Below, piece by piece: positions 15,463 to 24,172 of a stretch of 35,668 nt of DNA. Position 1 is the stretch's first letter, and every line of letters starts with the position of its first letter. The notes under the pieces were generated by a model. It saw nothing but the letters and a program-made list of their open reading frames with translations. It did not search any database and had not been told where the DNA came from. The position numbers were made by a program, and so were the translations under genes. The stretch comes from a virus: the IMG/VR virus record IMGVR_UViG_3300020027_000024, positions 1-35,668 of that record, one strand, 5' to 3'.

Positions 15463-16074
15463 TCAAACCAACTGCCCCGCCACTCCAGCTACGGCCTCCA
15501 GAAACGCCCGGCGCTTGTTTCGAGCCCCGGCGATGAGCCGCTCGCCATACTGCGCCGCCGACAATGCCCCCTCAGAGCCGTTTTGGAGGGCCGTGAAGGC
15601 CGGGAGGATTTTCAGGCTGTCAGCACTCAGGCGAGAGCGTCTCCAGGCGTGTGCGGCCAGCTGTGCCATCCAGGCATCGGGGATCGAGGCCGACTGACCC
15701 CCGCCACCGCGTCCCAGATCCCAGCTTGCGGATTTCAGCCGTCCCGAAAGCATCTCCTCGCACAACGCCCATTCCTCCAGCGCGCGGGCTTCCTCATCGC
15801 TGACCATCCGATCGAGCTCGGTGAGCTGAACGTTCCCGGACTTGGCCATGTCCATGCGCAGCGCATACGGTGTGAGCGGGGGCTGCTGCCGGACAGGGCG
15901 ATGCGAGCGCTCACGAGCGGCACGGCGCCGATCGTTGCGCGATTGCCTGACCGAGAGCGGCGCCCCCAATGCGGCGATGCGAGCGCGGCGATGGCGAACG
16001 CGAGTGACGCCGTCGAGGATGGCGTTGAACCCGGCGGAGATGGCGTGGCGAAGTTCGTCGTCGGTGAGGGTCAT
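15463..16074 (-). CDS. Hypothetical basic protein upstream of the packaging genes
   Basis: 203 residues. The first 75 are very Arg-rich (RVRHRRARIAALG, RNDRRRAARERSHR) and the rest is helical, with WALCEEMLSGRL and SLKILPAFTALQNGSEGALSAAQYGERL. Start ATG 16074 overlaps the upstream stop (ATGA). It is the last gene before an intrinsic terminator that precedes the terminase genes; an antiterminator or late regulator would fit that place, but I see no diagnostic motif. Confidence 0.6.
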   Translation of the reverse strand: MTLTDDELRHAISAGFNAILDGVTRVRHRRARIAALGAPLSVRQSRNDRRRAARERSHRPVRQQPPLTPYALRMDMAKSGNVQLTELDRMVSDEEARALEEWALCEEMLSGRLKSASWDLGRGGGGQSASIPDAWMAQLAAHAWRRSRLSADSLKILPAFTALQNGSEGALSAAQYGERLIAGARNKRRAFLEAVAGVAGQLV

Positions 16075-16283
16075 GGGCGGCTCGGCAGGGCGGGCAATTT
16101 TACCCAGTGAGTTGGCTTCGGCGTAACGAAACGCATCGCTCTAAATATTCTCCACCAAAGCGGGACCTTAGGCCACGGATATTGATTTGATCTGGCCACG
16201 CATCCACACCCATGCTCTGCATCGAAGAAGCAAACGAATTCCGCATCGTCTGGAAGGGTTTTGATCGGCTGCCATTCTATCAT
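16071..16283 (-). CDS. DUF551-like phage protein
   Basis: 70 residues from the ATG at 16283, which has a GAGGAA ribosome site about seven bases upstream; the longer frame from 16337 lacks this. WQPIKTLPDDAEFVCFFD at the start and PTHWVKLPALPSRP at the end are the two hallmarks of the DUF551 family, common in phages. Function unknown. First gene after the AT-rich control region, so the first gene of the late transcript. Confidence 0.75.
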   Translation of the reverse strand: MIEWQPIKTLPDDAEFVCFFDAEHGCGCVARSNQYPWPKVPLWWRIFRAMRFVTPKPTHWVKLPALPSRP

Positions 16284-16469
16284 TCTAATTTCCTCTTTCT
16301 GACCTTTCGGCGGATTTGGCGTATTGGCTATACACACCCTATAAATTATGGAAAATTACGCTTATTTTCCATAACAAACATATACCCTCAATAAAAACCT
16401 CCAAAACTGACAGAACTAATAACTATATGATATATATATATATTATTAGATAGGTATTGGCTTTGGAGG
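16284..16469. promoter_or_regulatory. AT-rich early/late boundary region
   Basis: 186 bases without a gene, much more AT-rich than the flanking genes. It holds the two inverted repeats listed separately and a TA dinucleotide run. It separates the replication genes from the packaging genes, all on the minus strand, so a late promoter is expected here. I see no confident -35/-10 pair. Confidence 0.5.
16346..16374. promoter_or_regulatory. 11-bp perfect inverted repeat in the late control region
   Basis: TTATGGAAAAT at 16346-16356 is repeated inverted (ATTTTCCATAA) at 16364-16374 with a 7-base spacer. It is AT-rich and has no U-tract, so it is more likely an operator or regulator site than a terminator. 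It lies 63 bases before the DUF551 gene, where a promoter for the leftward late genes is expected. Confidence 0.55.
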
Positions 16470-16471
16470 TT
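16396..16471 (-). terminator. Possible long-looped terminator after the primase-helicase gene
   Basis: The 10-bp arms AACCTCCAAA (16396-16405) and TTTGGAGGTT (16462-16471) are inverted, 56 bases apart, and overlap the stop codon of the primase-helicase gene. On the minus strand the second arm is followed by TTTTATTG. The loop is very AT-rich (a TA run at about 16430-16443). It could be a terminator of the early transcript or part of a larger fold; the long loop makes this uncertain. Confidence 0.4.
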
Positions 16472-18797
16472 AGGTTTCGGCAGTTTTGGCATTTCTGGTG
16501 TAGACAAGCCGAATGGACGGCCTGCCGCCTTTGGGCGCCATAACCGCCACAACCTTGGCCAAGATGCCGGCATCTGCCAAAAGCCCGATGATCTTATCGA
16601 TGTCCTGAGATGGGATTCTGCCGTTCAATTTCCGCAGCAAATCACGCCTGGAAATCTCCCCGGCCTCACGCACCAAACGCTCGATTAATTTGTATTTTGC
16701 CTGGGCGTCATTATCGGACATACGCTCTCGCACATCGACCGTCATGATCTGCGCCGAGTGCATCGCAATGGCCTTGCCCCACTCCCAATCCTGCATGGCA
16801 AGCGATGCCGATCGGCCGGCCCGCGAGACCGCATGAATGGTTGCCAAGCGCACGGCCATCTCAGCCGTTCGGCTCATCAGCGCGACGATTTCGCTGTCTT
16901 CATTCTCGAATATTTCTTCATCGAATTGCTCATATGCAATCCGCACCGCATCGTCGCCCCACGGCATGATATCGAAGGCTGGCGCCTCCTGCGAAATATA
17001 GGCCATCTTGCCGCCATCCAGATTGCCTTCAGCCTCACGCATGAGGCGATGCAAGGCGGCAATAATGCTGCCGGGCAGATCTTTCTTTCCGGCATATTTG
17101 ATCGCGCCGCTTGCGCGCTTAGCGGCCTTGATGATCAGAAATCGATTGATGAAGCCATTGTCGACGGCAGCCCCGCTAAGCGAGGCATAGAATTCATCCA
17201 CAGTCGACGCGCCATAAATTGAAAATGCCGGGCTTTTAATTTTGTGGCCCTTGCGCGCCGCGCTGCACGACGTGGATATTTCGGCAAAACTGCGAGGCCA
17301 CGCCTCGCGCAAAATCGCCCCGATATTGGCCTGATGCGTTCCAGCCTTGCGCCCCATGATCGAGGCGAATAATTGCTGCCCGATTTCGTCGATTATCGCG
17401 ACGCTGCATGGATTATCGGCAATGGAATTTTCCAAAGCCACGTCGGATTTGAATTTCCCGGACACGACAAGAAACCCCAGGCCAGCAGCATCGAGAATTT
17501 CCCCAATGGCGCGCATGGGGCGATCCTTGCCGGCCGCCGTCTCGCCGATGCAGGCAATATAGAGATGCGTACCGGATTCAGTCGGACCGGCCAGATGACG
17601 CCCCAAAACCGTTCCGACAATGGCAATCGACGCCGCCAACGCCATCGAACGATTAGGGCGGCGCGAGGTGGTCTCGACGATCCAATCCGACATAGCGCCA
17701 AGCAGGCCGCCAGGATAAAGCCAATCTTGCGCTTCAGCGGCCGGAGCAGGCTTTTCGTAAAGCACCTCGCCGGTGTCGTTGTCGATCAGGTCGCCGCGCG
17801 CCGACCGCACGAGATTGCGCGCCTTCTCCCTGGCACTCTCGATAAACGCTCGCGCAATTCGCCCGCCCTCTTCGGCAAGCCTGTCGTCCTCATCAGTCCA
17901 CAGAAACCGCGTCGGTTTCCAGCCGGCCTCCTTGGCATTGTGATAGAGCGTGCCGATCGTGACGCCCGCGCCGCGAAAGGAGCGCCATTTCGTCGCCTGA
18001 GCCTCGTGGCTGAATTTCTGCGATGATGACGACCACTCGTCCCAGATCATCCGGCCTTGCGCGCCGTACCGATCTTTCAGCGCCATGCCGTTGAACAGCC
18101 AAACCCAATAATCATCGGCCGGCGTGGCGTCGAGCGCATCGCGCAATCGCGCGTCCTCATCGTCGATTGGTTCGATTGAACCATTGCGTAGCGGCGCCAC
18201 GTCGCGCGCTGGCGGCTTAAGGCTTTCGATGCGAGCCTTGAGCGCCGCGATCGTCTTGGGGGCTGGTGCGATGTTTGCCGGCGTTCCCGGCACATGCGCG
18301 CCGGTGATGGTCAGGTAGCGCTTGTCCGCATAGATCTCGATGCCGGCGAAGCGCACCAGATGCGCCCTGTCGATCTTGCCGCGCGCGAACATGCGCACGC
18401 CCCGGCCGCTCGGGGACATCTCCGCATAGGTCTCGGCCAATCCAATAATCTCAGCCGCCCACGGGGCGAACGCGCCGGTCTCTGGATCGAAGCAATTATC
18501 CAAATCGATGCCGGTCAGATCGTCATCAGGCGAAAGCGCATATCCAACGCCGGCAAGCCGGCGCTTTCGCGCGGCCGCAACAGCCTCATCGAACGATGCC
18601 CAGTTCTTTGGGTCGGTCGCGGAGCAGGGCAGGCCAGTACGCGGACTGAGCGGCGGCTTGTTCCATTTCCCCTTGATGGGGTCGAGCACATAATTCCAGG
18701 TCAGCCACTGCGGCGTGGCCGTCAATTCTCTCAATGCCGATAGGCGCGGCAACTCTCCTGCAAAACGATAGTCAGGCCTGGGTGGGGCCTCTGCCAT
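16470..18797 (-). CDS. Phage primase-helicase
   Basis: 775 residues from the ATG at 18797 (777 from a TTG at 18803, which has better ribosome-site spacing to a GAGG). The N-terminal primase-type domain has GVGYALSPDDDLTGIDLDNC (about 85-104) and SPSGRGVRMF (130-139). A PriCT-2-like linker follows (about 220-295, DYWVWLFNGMALK...GTLYHNAKEAGW). The ATPase part has GETAAGKD (420-427, Walker A) and VAIIDEIG (468-475, Walker B). A winged helix closes the protein (ISRRDLLRKLNGRI). It should prime and unwind DNA at the phage origin. It is the last gene of the early operon. Confidence 0.85.
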   Translation of the reverse strand: MAEAPPRPDYRFAGELPRLSALRELTATPQWLTWNYVLDPIKGKWNKPPLSPRTGLPCSATDPKNWASFDEAVAAARKRRLAGVGYALSPDDDLTGIDLDNCFDPETGAFAPWAAEIIGLAETYAEMSPSGRGVRMFARGKIDRAHLVRFAGIEIYADKRYLTITGAHVPGTPANIAPAPKTIAALKARIESLKPPARDVAPLRNGSIEPIDDEDARLRDALDATPADDYWVWLFNGMALKDRYGAQGRMIWDEWSSSSQKFSHEAQATKWRSFRGAGVTIGTLYHNAKEAGWKPTRFLWTDEDDRLAEEGGRIARAFIESAREKARNLVRSARGDLIDNDTGEVLYEKPAPAAEAQDWLYPGGLLGAMSDWIVETTSRRPNRSMALAASIAIVGTVLGRHLAGPTESGTHLYIACIGETAAGKDRPMRAIGEILDAAGLGFLVVSGKFKSDVALENSIADNPCSVAIIDEIGQQLFASIMGRKAGTHQANIGAILREAWPRSFAEISTSCSAARKGHKIKSPAFSIYGASTVDEFYASLSGAAVDNGFINRFLIIKAAKRASGAIKYAGKKDLPGSIIAALHRLMREAEGNLDGGKMAYISQEAPAFDIMPWGDDAVRIAYEQFDEEIFENEDSEIVALMSRTAEMAVRLATIHAVSRAGRSASLAMQDWEWGKAIAMHSAQIMTVDVRERMSDNDAQAKYKLIERLVREAGEISRRDLLRKLNGRIPSQDIDKIIGLLADAGILAKVVAVMAPKGGRPSIRLVYTRNAKTAET

Positions 18798-18799
18798 CG

Positions 18800-19156
18800 T
18801 CAAAACGGAGCCTCACCATTTTCGATAATCCGCCGCATGTGGCTCTGAAATCCGATGACGATCAGCCCGAGGAACTCCTCCCACTCCTCTTTCGACAGGG
18901 CCGCCAGATCGCTCTTGCCGATCCCGTCGAGCCAGGCCCCCGCATCGTCTCCAGCGGCAAGGGCGGCTTTGTGCTCATAGCCGTCCAGCGTCTCTTTGTT
19001 CATCATCCAGACTTTCTTCAGCAGGAGGGAGCAGGTGGTGTCGTGGCACGCCCAAAGGCCGGGCCTGAAGCGCGAGGGCTTGTAGCCCTGCTCCCAGGCC
19101 TGGCCGCGACAGACAGCGCAGATCAGATGAGAATCGGAGGCGAGGGGGTGGGTCAT
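18800..19156 (-). CDS. DUF6511-like zinc-ribbon phage protein
   Basis: 118 residues from the ATG at 19156, which overlaps the upstream stop (ATGA). Cysteines in CAVC and in CHDTTC form a probable zinc ribbon in the first 45 residues; the rest is helical with KEEWEEFL..IV.GFQ..MRRII. I recognise the pattern of a family found beside phage replication genes. It may be a replication accessory; function not known. Confidence 0.65.
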   Translation of the reverse strand: MTHPLASDSHLICAVCRGQAWEQGYKPSRFRPGLWACHDTTCSLLLKKVWMMNKETLDGYEHKAALAAGDDAGAWLDGIGKSDLAALSKEEWEEFLGLIVIGFQSHMRRIIENGEAPF

Positions 19157-19392
19157 AGGGCCCAAGCTCCGTGTCGTTTTTGGATTTCTCGAAGCTGCGC
19201 AACTCCCTTGAATTTGCCGCCATTCTCGCTGAACCAAAGTCGGATGGCTGCCTCGTACATCCTTCCGGCTAGCCGCTTTGTCGGGTTCTGCATGAGGTCT
19301 AGGCGTTGCGCGTCTAGCTCGACTTGGTCATACAGCTCCGCAAGGCCTTCCAGGAATTCGAAATCCGCTCGCGCTTGTTCGTAAGTAATCAC
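19153..19392 (-). CDS. Hypothetical helical early protein
   Basis: 79 residues from a GTG at 19392, with GGAGG close upstream and a GTGA overlap with the preceding stop; the longer frame from 19461 lies inside the neighbouring gene. ITYEQARADFEFLEGLAELYDQVELD and GRMYEAAIRLWFSENGGKF form amphipathic helices. No family recognised. Confidence 0.6.
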   Translation of the reverse strand: MITYEQARADFEFLEGLAELYDQVELDAQRLDLMQNPTKRLAGRMYEAAIRLWFSENGGKFKGVAQLREIQKRHGAWAL

Positions 19393-20099
19393 GCCGCCTC
19401 CTCCCTCGCCGGCATCTTCCGGCCGACATTGGCGCGGTTGCGCTTCAGCCGCTCGCGACAAGCGTCTCGCTGCTCAGGAGACAAATTGCGTTTGGGCCCC
19501 TTGGGCTTTTGTGGGTTGCTTGCCCTGTGATCGGCCCAGCGTTTTGCACTGGCAGCTCTTAGTTGCCTTCCACGGAGATTTTTTTGCTCGTCACTTAGTT
19601 GTTCTGCGATCTCTAGCGGCGTCATCCACGAGCAATTGCTTACTTCATAATTTCCATTTTTATCTATCCGCCCAAGAGCCTTCCCCAGAGGCCTTGGACC
19701 CATGTCTGCTAAGAAATCTTCGAATGAATAGAACCATCGATCGCAAACTGTAATTCCCCGACCGCCATAGCTTTGATAACGATCATTTCCAGGATCAAAG
19801 CATCTATTCCTCATTGCAATCCAACTGGTGTATTCTTTTGATTTCAAAAGACCGTGCTTAAATTTAGTTTCTCTTGATTTCTCCCGCCTAAAGCATCCGC
19901 AACTAGTAGTCTTGCCGTGAATAATGCTATTGTGACTTACAACGCAATGGGTTGCGCACTCGCATACACAGTTCCAATAATGATGTATTACTCCACATGG
20001 AATTTTTCTTACCCCCGCATAACTCTCAACCTTGAGCCGCCCGAACGTTTCACCTTCTAAGTCGGTGAACTGCCGCCAAGTCGGCTTCTCACGCTGCAT
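19389..20099 (-). CDS. HNH/AP2-like endonuclease-type protein, probable mobile gene
   Basis: 236 residues from the ATG at 20099 (an ATG at 20120 is possible). The N-terminal part (FGRLKVESYAG...CVCECATHCVVSHNSIIHGKTTSCGCFRRE) is the AP2-like metal-binding half. It is followed by KEYTSWIAMRNRCFDPGNDRYQSYGGRGITVCDRW, FEDFLADMG..P.G..LGRIDKNGNYEVSNC. This combination is seen in homing-type nucleases of phages. The gene is clearly more AT-rich than its neighbours. The C-terminus is a basic tail (KPKGPKRNLS). It interrupts the early operon between helicase and small genes and probably arrived by homing. Confidence 0.7.
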   Translation of the reverse strand: MQREKPTWRQFTDLEGETFGRLKVESYAGVRKIPCGVIHHYWNCVCECATHCVVSHNSIIHGKTTSCGCFRREKSRETKFKHGLLKSKEYTSWIAMRNRCFDPGNDRYQSYGGRGITVCDRWFYSFEDFLADMGPRPLGKALGRIDKNGNYEVSNCSWMTPLEIAEQLSDEQKNLRGRQLRAASAKRWADHRASNPQKPKGPKRNLSPEQRDACRERLKRNRANVGRKMPAREEAA

Positions 20100-21717
20100 T
20101 AGCGGTTCGATCTGCTTCATTTGGGAATTTCTCTCCGATGATTTCAAAAAACTTGCCGCTCGGACGCACCAGGATTTCGCGCGGCCAAGTCAGCTCTTCG
20201 GCTCGGCTAAGCGCCTCTTTCACTGTCGCCGGGATCGGCATTCGACCGCCTGACTTGCGCCAGAAGTGCTCAGCCTTGCCGCGTGCGTAGCCCTCATGTT
20301 CGAAGCAAATCCAGCGCCTGTGGACGGCCACCCCGCATTGATAATCGATGCGAAATGTTGGTGGTTTTTCTGGCTTAGAATGAAAATGAAATTCGATATC
20401 GAGAACTCTCAGCCACCTTGGCGCGGCCTGCTTCATGATGACGGACGTGCCATCGGCGCTTCCCTCGTGCTTGTCCTTCTCGCTGCGGGGCCATTCATGA
20501 TTGCAATGCGGGCAGACGAGCGTCGACAGCCCCACGAGGCTGTTGCAGGATGGGCATTCCTTGGCCCTGACGCTGTCGACCTTGACGCGCCCTGAATCGC
20601 GCTTGGACCGATCGGCAATCTGAATGTCGTCTATGGGCCCGTGGCGCCTGATGTTGCCTGCCCAGTCCAGGACGAGGCAATCGGCCTTGCCATCCGCCTT
20701 CCGCGTCCCGCGCCCCGTCCCCTGGACATATAGGCCGGTGCTCAGTGTCGGCCTCATCCAGCCGATCAGATCGACGTGGGGCACGTTGAACCCCGTGGTG
20801 AGCACGTTGACGTTGACGAGGCAGCGGATCTGGCCGGCGCGATAGGCGGCGATGATGCGGTCTCGCTCGCCGCTCGGCGTTTCGCCGCTGACGACTTCGA
20901 CGCCGCCAACGGCATAGGAGCGGATTTCCTTGGCCACTTCCCAGGCATGCGAGACGCCCGTTGCGAAGATCAGCCACGCTCGCCGATCCGCGCCCAACCG
21001 CACCAGCTCGGCGCACGCTACACGCACGCAGGTTTCATCCATGGCGGCCGCTTGCAATTCGAGCGGCACGAACTCGCCGCCGCGCACCGCGACCTTGCCG
21101 ACATTGATTTCCGTGAGGGTGGCTTTGGAAATCAGAGGGCTGAGGAACCCATCGCGCACGCCCTCGCCAATGCCGTAAGAAAATACGACCTTGTCGAAGA
21201 GCGCGCCCTCGCCGCCATCAAGCCGGCCAGAGTCGAGCCGGAAGGGAGTCGCGGTCAATCCGAGCAGCCGCATATCAGGCACGAGCGCGCGGCAATCGGC
21301 GATGAATTTGCCGTACATGCTTTCGGACGAGCGCCCGAGAAGGTGGCATTCGTCAATGATCAGCAGATCGAAGCCGCCGAGCTGCGCGACCTTATTGTGC
21401 ACCGACTGAATGCCGCAAAAGAGGATCTTGGCCCGCGTGTCGCGCCGCCCGATCCCCGCCGAAAAAATCCCAACCGGAGCCCCCGGCCACGCGCGGATCA
21501 TCTCCTGGCAGTTTTGCTGAATCAATTCCTTCACATGCGCGACGATGCCGATACGCAGCGATGGATATTGCTCGACCAGCTCCTTGCACAGCGTGGCAAT
21601 GATCAAGCTCTTGCCGGTGCCCGTCGCGGCCTCGATCAGGGCGTTGCCGCCGCCCTCGTCCCAATAGGCGTAGACGGCATCGATGGCTTGGCGCTGGTAG
21701 GGGCGGAGGCTATGCAT
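20089..21717 (-). CDS. SF2 DNA helicase (DECH box)
   Basis: 542 residues. Helicase motifs appear in order: LRPYQRQA (Q-like), ATGTGKS (31-37, Walker A), IDECH (121-125), GLTATP (153-158), TTGFNVPHVD, and QGTGRGTR (motif VI). A four-cysteine zinc ribbon (CPSCN ... CPHCN) follows the helicase core, and the C-terminal 130 residues are extra. Phage helicases of this type open DNA at replication or recombination. It overlaps the methyltransferase remnant by eight bases. Confidence 0.88.
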   Translation of the reverse strand: MHSLRPYQRQAIDAVYAYWDEGGGNALIEAATGTGKSLIIATLCKELVEQYPSLRIGIVAHVKELIQQNCQEMIRAWPGAPVGIFSAGIGRRDTRAKILFCGIQSVHNKVAQLGGFDLLIIDECHLLGRSSESMYGKFIADCRALVPDMRLLGLTATPFRLDSGRLDGGEGALFDKVVFSYGIGEGVRDGFLSPLISKATLTEINVGKVAVRGGEFVPLELQAAAMDETCVRVACAELVRLGADRRAWLIFATGVSHAWEVAKEIRSYAVGGVEVVSGETPSGERDRIIAAYRAGQIRCLVNVNVLTTGFNVPHVDLIGWMRPTLSTGLYVQGTGRGTRKADGKADCLVLDWAGNIRRHGPIDDIQIADRSKRDSGRVKVDSVRAKECPSCNSLVGLSTLVCPHCNHEWPRSEKDKHEGSADGTSVIMKQAAPRWLRVLDIEFHFHSKPEKPPTFRIDYQCGVAVHRRWICFEHEGYARGKAEHFWRKSGGRMPIPATVKEALSRAEELTWPREILVRPSGKFFEIIGEKFPNEADRTANAA

Positions 21718-22400
21718 TGGCCATCTCCGCAGCGAGGATGGCCATGCCTATGGCTTCTGTAATTTGCGGAAGAACCGCATTCCCCAGAGCTTCTATTCGA
21801 GATCGGTCCATCCTGCGGGATAACCGAGAAGAAACTCGAACTGCTCCGGCGTAATTGGCCGCCCCCCAAAGGTCGCGACATATCTCCGGCAACTTGGCCA
21901 CTTCTGCATCGAGGGCGCGGTGAAGTTCGCTTTTAGAGTCGGGGTATGCAACGAGCCACCAACGATTTCTTTGATGGTCAGCCCCGCAATCAGCAGCCGA
22001 TATACGGCGTTGATACGTTCGATAGCCAAGAACTCGCAAGTCTGAAGCCGCGTTGGAGATGGCGCGCCGCTTCTTGGACATTTTCGACGATGACGTAGGC
22101 TGGGCTGCATCGATCGATGAGACGCAACATTTCCGGCCAGAGATCCGTGGCAATCCGCCTGCCGCGCGAGGCCGTGCTGAAGGGCTGGCAGGGATAGCCT
22201 CCACAGATGACATTAGGGGCAATTCGATCCCCCGTGAGCTTTCGAATGTCGTCATGGATAGGCACCTCAGGCCAATGTTTGCGCAGCACGCGGCGGGCGA
22301 ACGGCTCGATCTCGCAGAAGGCGACGGTGCGCATGCCGGCACGCTCCAGCCCCAGCGAAAAACCGCCAATACCGCTGAATAGGTCGAGCACCTCATGCAT
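21710..22400 (-). pseudogene. DNA cytosine (C5) methyltransferase, broken by frameshifts
   Basis: The first frame (from ATG 22400) has motif I DLFSGIGGFSLG, catalytic motif IV GGYPCQPFS (Cys71) and motif VI ENVQ, then runs to a false end at 21990. The expected continuation lies in another frame (SDLRVLGYRTYQRR..AADCGADHQRNRWWLVAYPD), then a third frame supplies RPITPEQFEFLLGYPAGWTDLE, and the second frame resumes for RIEALGNAVLPQ, the motif X region. The switches fall near 22040-22085, at a run of six C/G at 21862-21867, and near 21795-21815. A functional product from this sequence is unlikely. Such phage enzymes normally protect against host restriction. Confidence 0.8.
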
Positions 22401-22629
22401 GAGGCGCCACCGGCCGATAGCTCTGCGGCTCGGCTAGCTGCCCCGGCAGTGCATCCTCATTCGAGACGAGCAGCCCGAAGGCGATCAAACGACGAAACCG
22501 CAGGCGCGTGATCTGCCGCTCGCTTTCCAGGAATGGGGACCCCCTGGCATCGAGCCCGACAAAGCCGTTTGCGGAGACGAGATCCAGCGCGGCCAGATCA
22601 TGCGGGGTGATTTTCTTGGGCTTCCTCAC
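22393..22629 (-). CDS. Small hypothetical early protein, possibly winged-helix
   Basis: 78 residues from a GTG at 22629 that overlaps the preceding TGA (GTGA). RKPKKITPHDLAALDLVSANGFVGLD and RQITRLRFRRLIAFGLLV could form a small helix-turn-helix or winged helix. It overlaps the methyltransferase start by eight bases. No family assigned. Confidence 0.55.
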   Translation of the reverse strand: MRKPKKITPHDLAALDLVSANGFVGLDARGSPFLESERQITRLRFRRLIAFGLLVSNEDALPGQLAEPQSYRPVAPHA

Positions 22630-23552
22630 TGGCCACCCCCATCCACCCACTCAGAGCCATCGGCCATCTCGTAGGTGATGGTGCGCGCGACCGGATCGGC
22701 ATCGATCTGCTTGCCTGGAACGAGGCCCGGAAGGAATAGATGATCCCAGCATCCTGCTTTCTGCACAGCACGATTGAGCTGTCGCTTATGTAATTCGCAC
22801 TGCCAGCCGCCATCCACCGGAGTGCTCGATATGCACGTCCGGCAATTGCGCCGCGGCATCGCCCCCTCGTGGCACAGCGCCTTCGCCGGGCAATAGGTGC
22901 AATGGAAGGCGGCCTTGCTTTCGGGGTTCTCGTGCAATTTGGAAGGCGGGGAGTGGGCGGCAATTATCCGCTCAGCACCGGCGAGGAGCTGCATGCAGAA
23001 CACGGTGTCGTGCTCGATGCGCTGAATGTGCAGCTCGTCCGTGTCCTTGTTGTGCGCCATATAGAGCGCGCGGGGAAGGTCGAGCAGGTGCATGTAGATT
23101 TGCATCTGGACGTAATGAGCTGGCTTGGATTTTTGAACGCCGTGCTTGACGACCGCGCGCCAGCTCTCCGCCTTGTGCGTCTTCGTCTCGACGACGTGCT
23201 GAGTGACGGGTGCCTCTGGGATGCCGACGACCTTGCCATCGATCTTGCCGCGCACATGCCCCTGGCAGGCGGTAACGCGCTCCTGCTCGCCTGAAACCTT
23301 GCAGCCGATGGCGCGAAGCTCCTCCAGCATGCGAAGCTCTTCTCGATCGCCCGTCTCGAACAGGCGCAGCATGCGCCCCTGCTTGGGCGGCTCGGTGAAG
23401 GCCCAACGGAATTTGTACCAGAGGTACCGATGGCACTCGTGCCCCAGCTCGGATACAGAAATGCCGTCGCCTTCGAAGGCATTCCGGCGGCTCTCATGCC
23501 AGGCGTAAATCGCATCGACGGTGTGGGAAATAGGGGCGGGAATTGTGGGCAT
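22626..23552 (-). CDS. Cas4-like / RecB-family exonuclease
   Basis: 308 residues. PD-(D/E)XK nuclease signs: a GKIDG aspartate (about residue 104), VVETKT (E-x-K, about 120) and QMQIY (QxxxY, RecB motif). Cysteines at ECHRYLWY near the N-terminus and C..C....C, then CRTC, in the second half would bind an iron-sulfur cluster as in Cas4 and AddB. With the adjacent DUF669 protein and RecA-like ATPase it makes a phage recombination module. A ribosome site (GGAGAGGG) precedes ATG 23552. Confidence 0.8.
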   Translation of the reverse strand: MPTIPAPISHTVDAIYAWHESRRNAFEGDGISVSELGHECHRYLWYKFRWAFTEPPKQGRMLRLFETGDREELRMLEELRAIGCKVSGEQERVTACQGHVRGKIDGKVVGIPEAPVTQHVVETKTHKAESWRAVVKHGVQKSKPAHYVQMQIYMHLLDLPRALYMAHNKDTDELHIQRIEHDTVFCMQLLAGAERIIAAHSPPSKLHENPESKAAFHCTYCPAKALCHEGAMPRRNCRTCISSTPVDGGWQCELHKRQLNRAVQKAGCWDHLFLPGLVPGKQIDADPVARTITYEMADGSEWVDGGGQ

Positions 23553-23608
23553 GACTATACGGCCCTCTCCGGCTATGATGGAAAACGTTCGACTTCCGAT
23601 TGCGTGAG

Positions 23609-23640
23609 CGGCTAGCCCCTAGGCCTATAGGGACTAGCCG
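23609..23640 (-). promoter_or_regulatory. Strong hairpin between the DUF669 and exonuclease genes
   Basis: A 13-bp stem closes a 6-base loop. In minus-strand RNA every position pairs (one G-U); in plus-strand RNA there is a C-A mismatch, so the structure fits the leftward transcript. No U-run follows, so it is not a simple terminator. RNA processing or translation control is possible. Confidence 0.5.
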
Positions 23641-23647
23641 TTTCCGT

Positions 23648-24160
23648 TCACGCCGCTTGGGTTTTCGACCACGGACGCCCGCCGGACGCCGCAGCCTTGG
23701 CAGCTGGCTTAGGAGCCGCCTTCGCGGCGGCAGGCTTGGCCGCCTGAGCAGGCTGAGCGCTACCCGCTTCCCAGCACTTCGTGATGGTGTTCTGCGGGCC
23801 GTAATTGCCCGTCTTGTCGATCCTGATCCCGACGCGGATGTTCAGCGGCTTGAAGTGCAGCTCTTCGGAATCCACAATCGCGCCGGTACCGCACGCATCG
23901 CACAGCCGCTTCAGCTGCTGCTGGGCAATGCGCTGAGCGTCGGGATTGGCGTTGACGATGTTCAGCCGGTCCCAGACGCGGCGGCTTTGCTGGTCGCCTG
24001 ACAGGATTTCGAACACCAGCTTGAGCATCTGCCCGTTGCCGGACTTGGTGTCGCTGATTTCGCTCTCGATGATCTGAGCGAGATAATCCCCGGCCGGAAG
24101 CGGCTCGAAGGCGTCTTCCTCGACTTCATCGGGATTGAAGGTCATGCCGAGATTGGCCAT
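23648..24160 (-). CDS. DUF669 protein, ssDNA-binding-like
   Basis: 170 residues. FEPLPAGDYLAQIIESEISDTKSGNGQMLKLVFEILSG at the start and RRVWDRLNIVNANPDAQRIAQQQLKRLCDA in the centre are typical of the DUF669 family, found beside phage recombinases. The C-terminal 40 residues are Ala/Lys/Pro-rich. It likely supports recombination by binding single strands. Not seen in complex here; inferred from family and neighbours. Confidence 0.78.
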   Translation of the reverse strand: MANLGMTFNPDEVEEDAFEPLPAGDYLAQIIESEISDTKSGNGQMLKLVFEILSGDQQSRRVWDRLNIVNANPDAQRIAQQQLKRLCDACGTGAIVDSEELHFKPLNIRVGIRIDKTGNYGPQNTITKCWEAGSAQPAQAAKPAAAKAAPKPAAKAAASGGRPWSKTQAA

Positions 24161-24172
24161 GATCGATACTCC

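Noticed and set aside
20776-21762. 328-codon open frame on the plus strand
   Set aside because: Antisense to the helicase gene, whose motifs are unmistakable.
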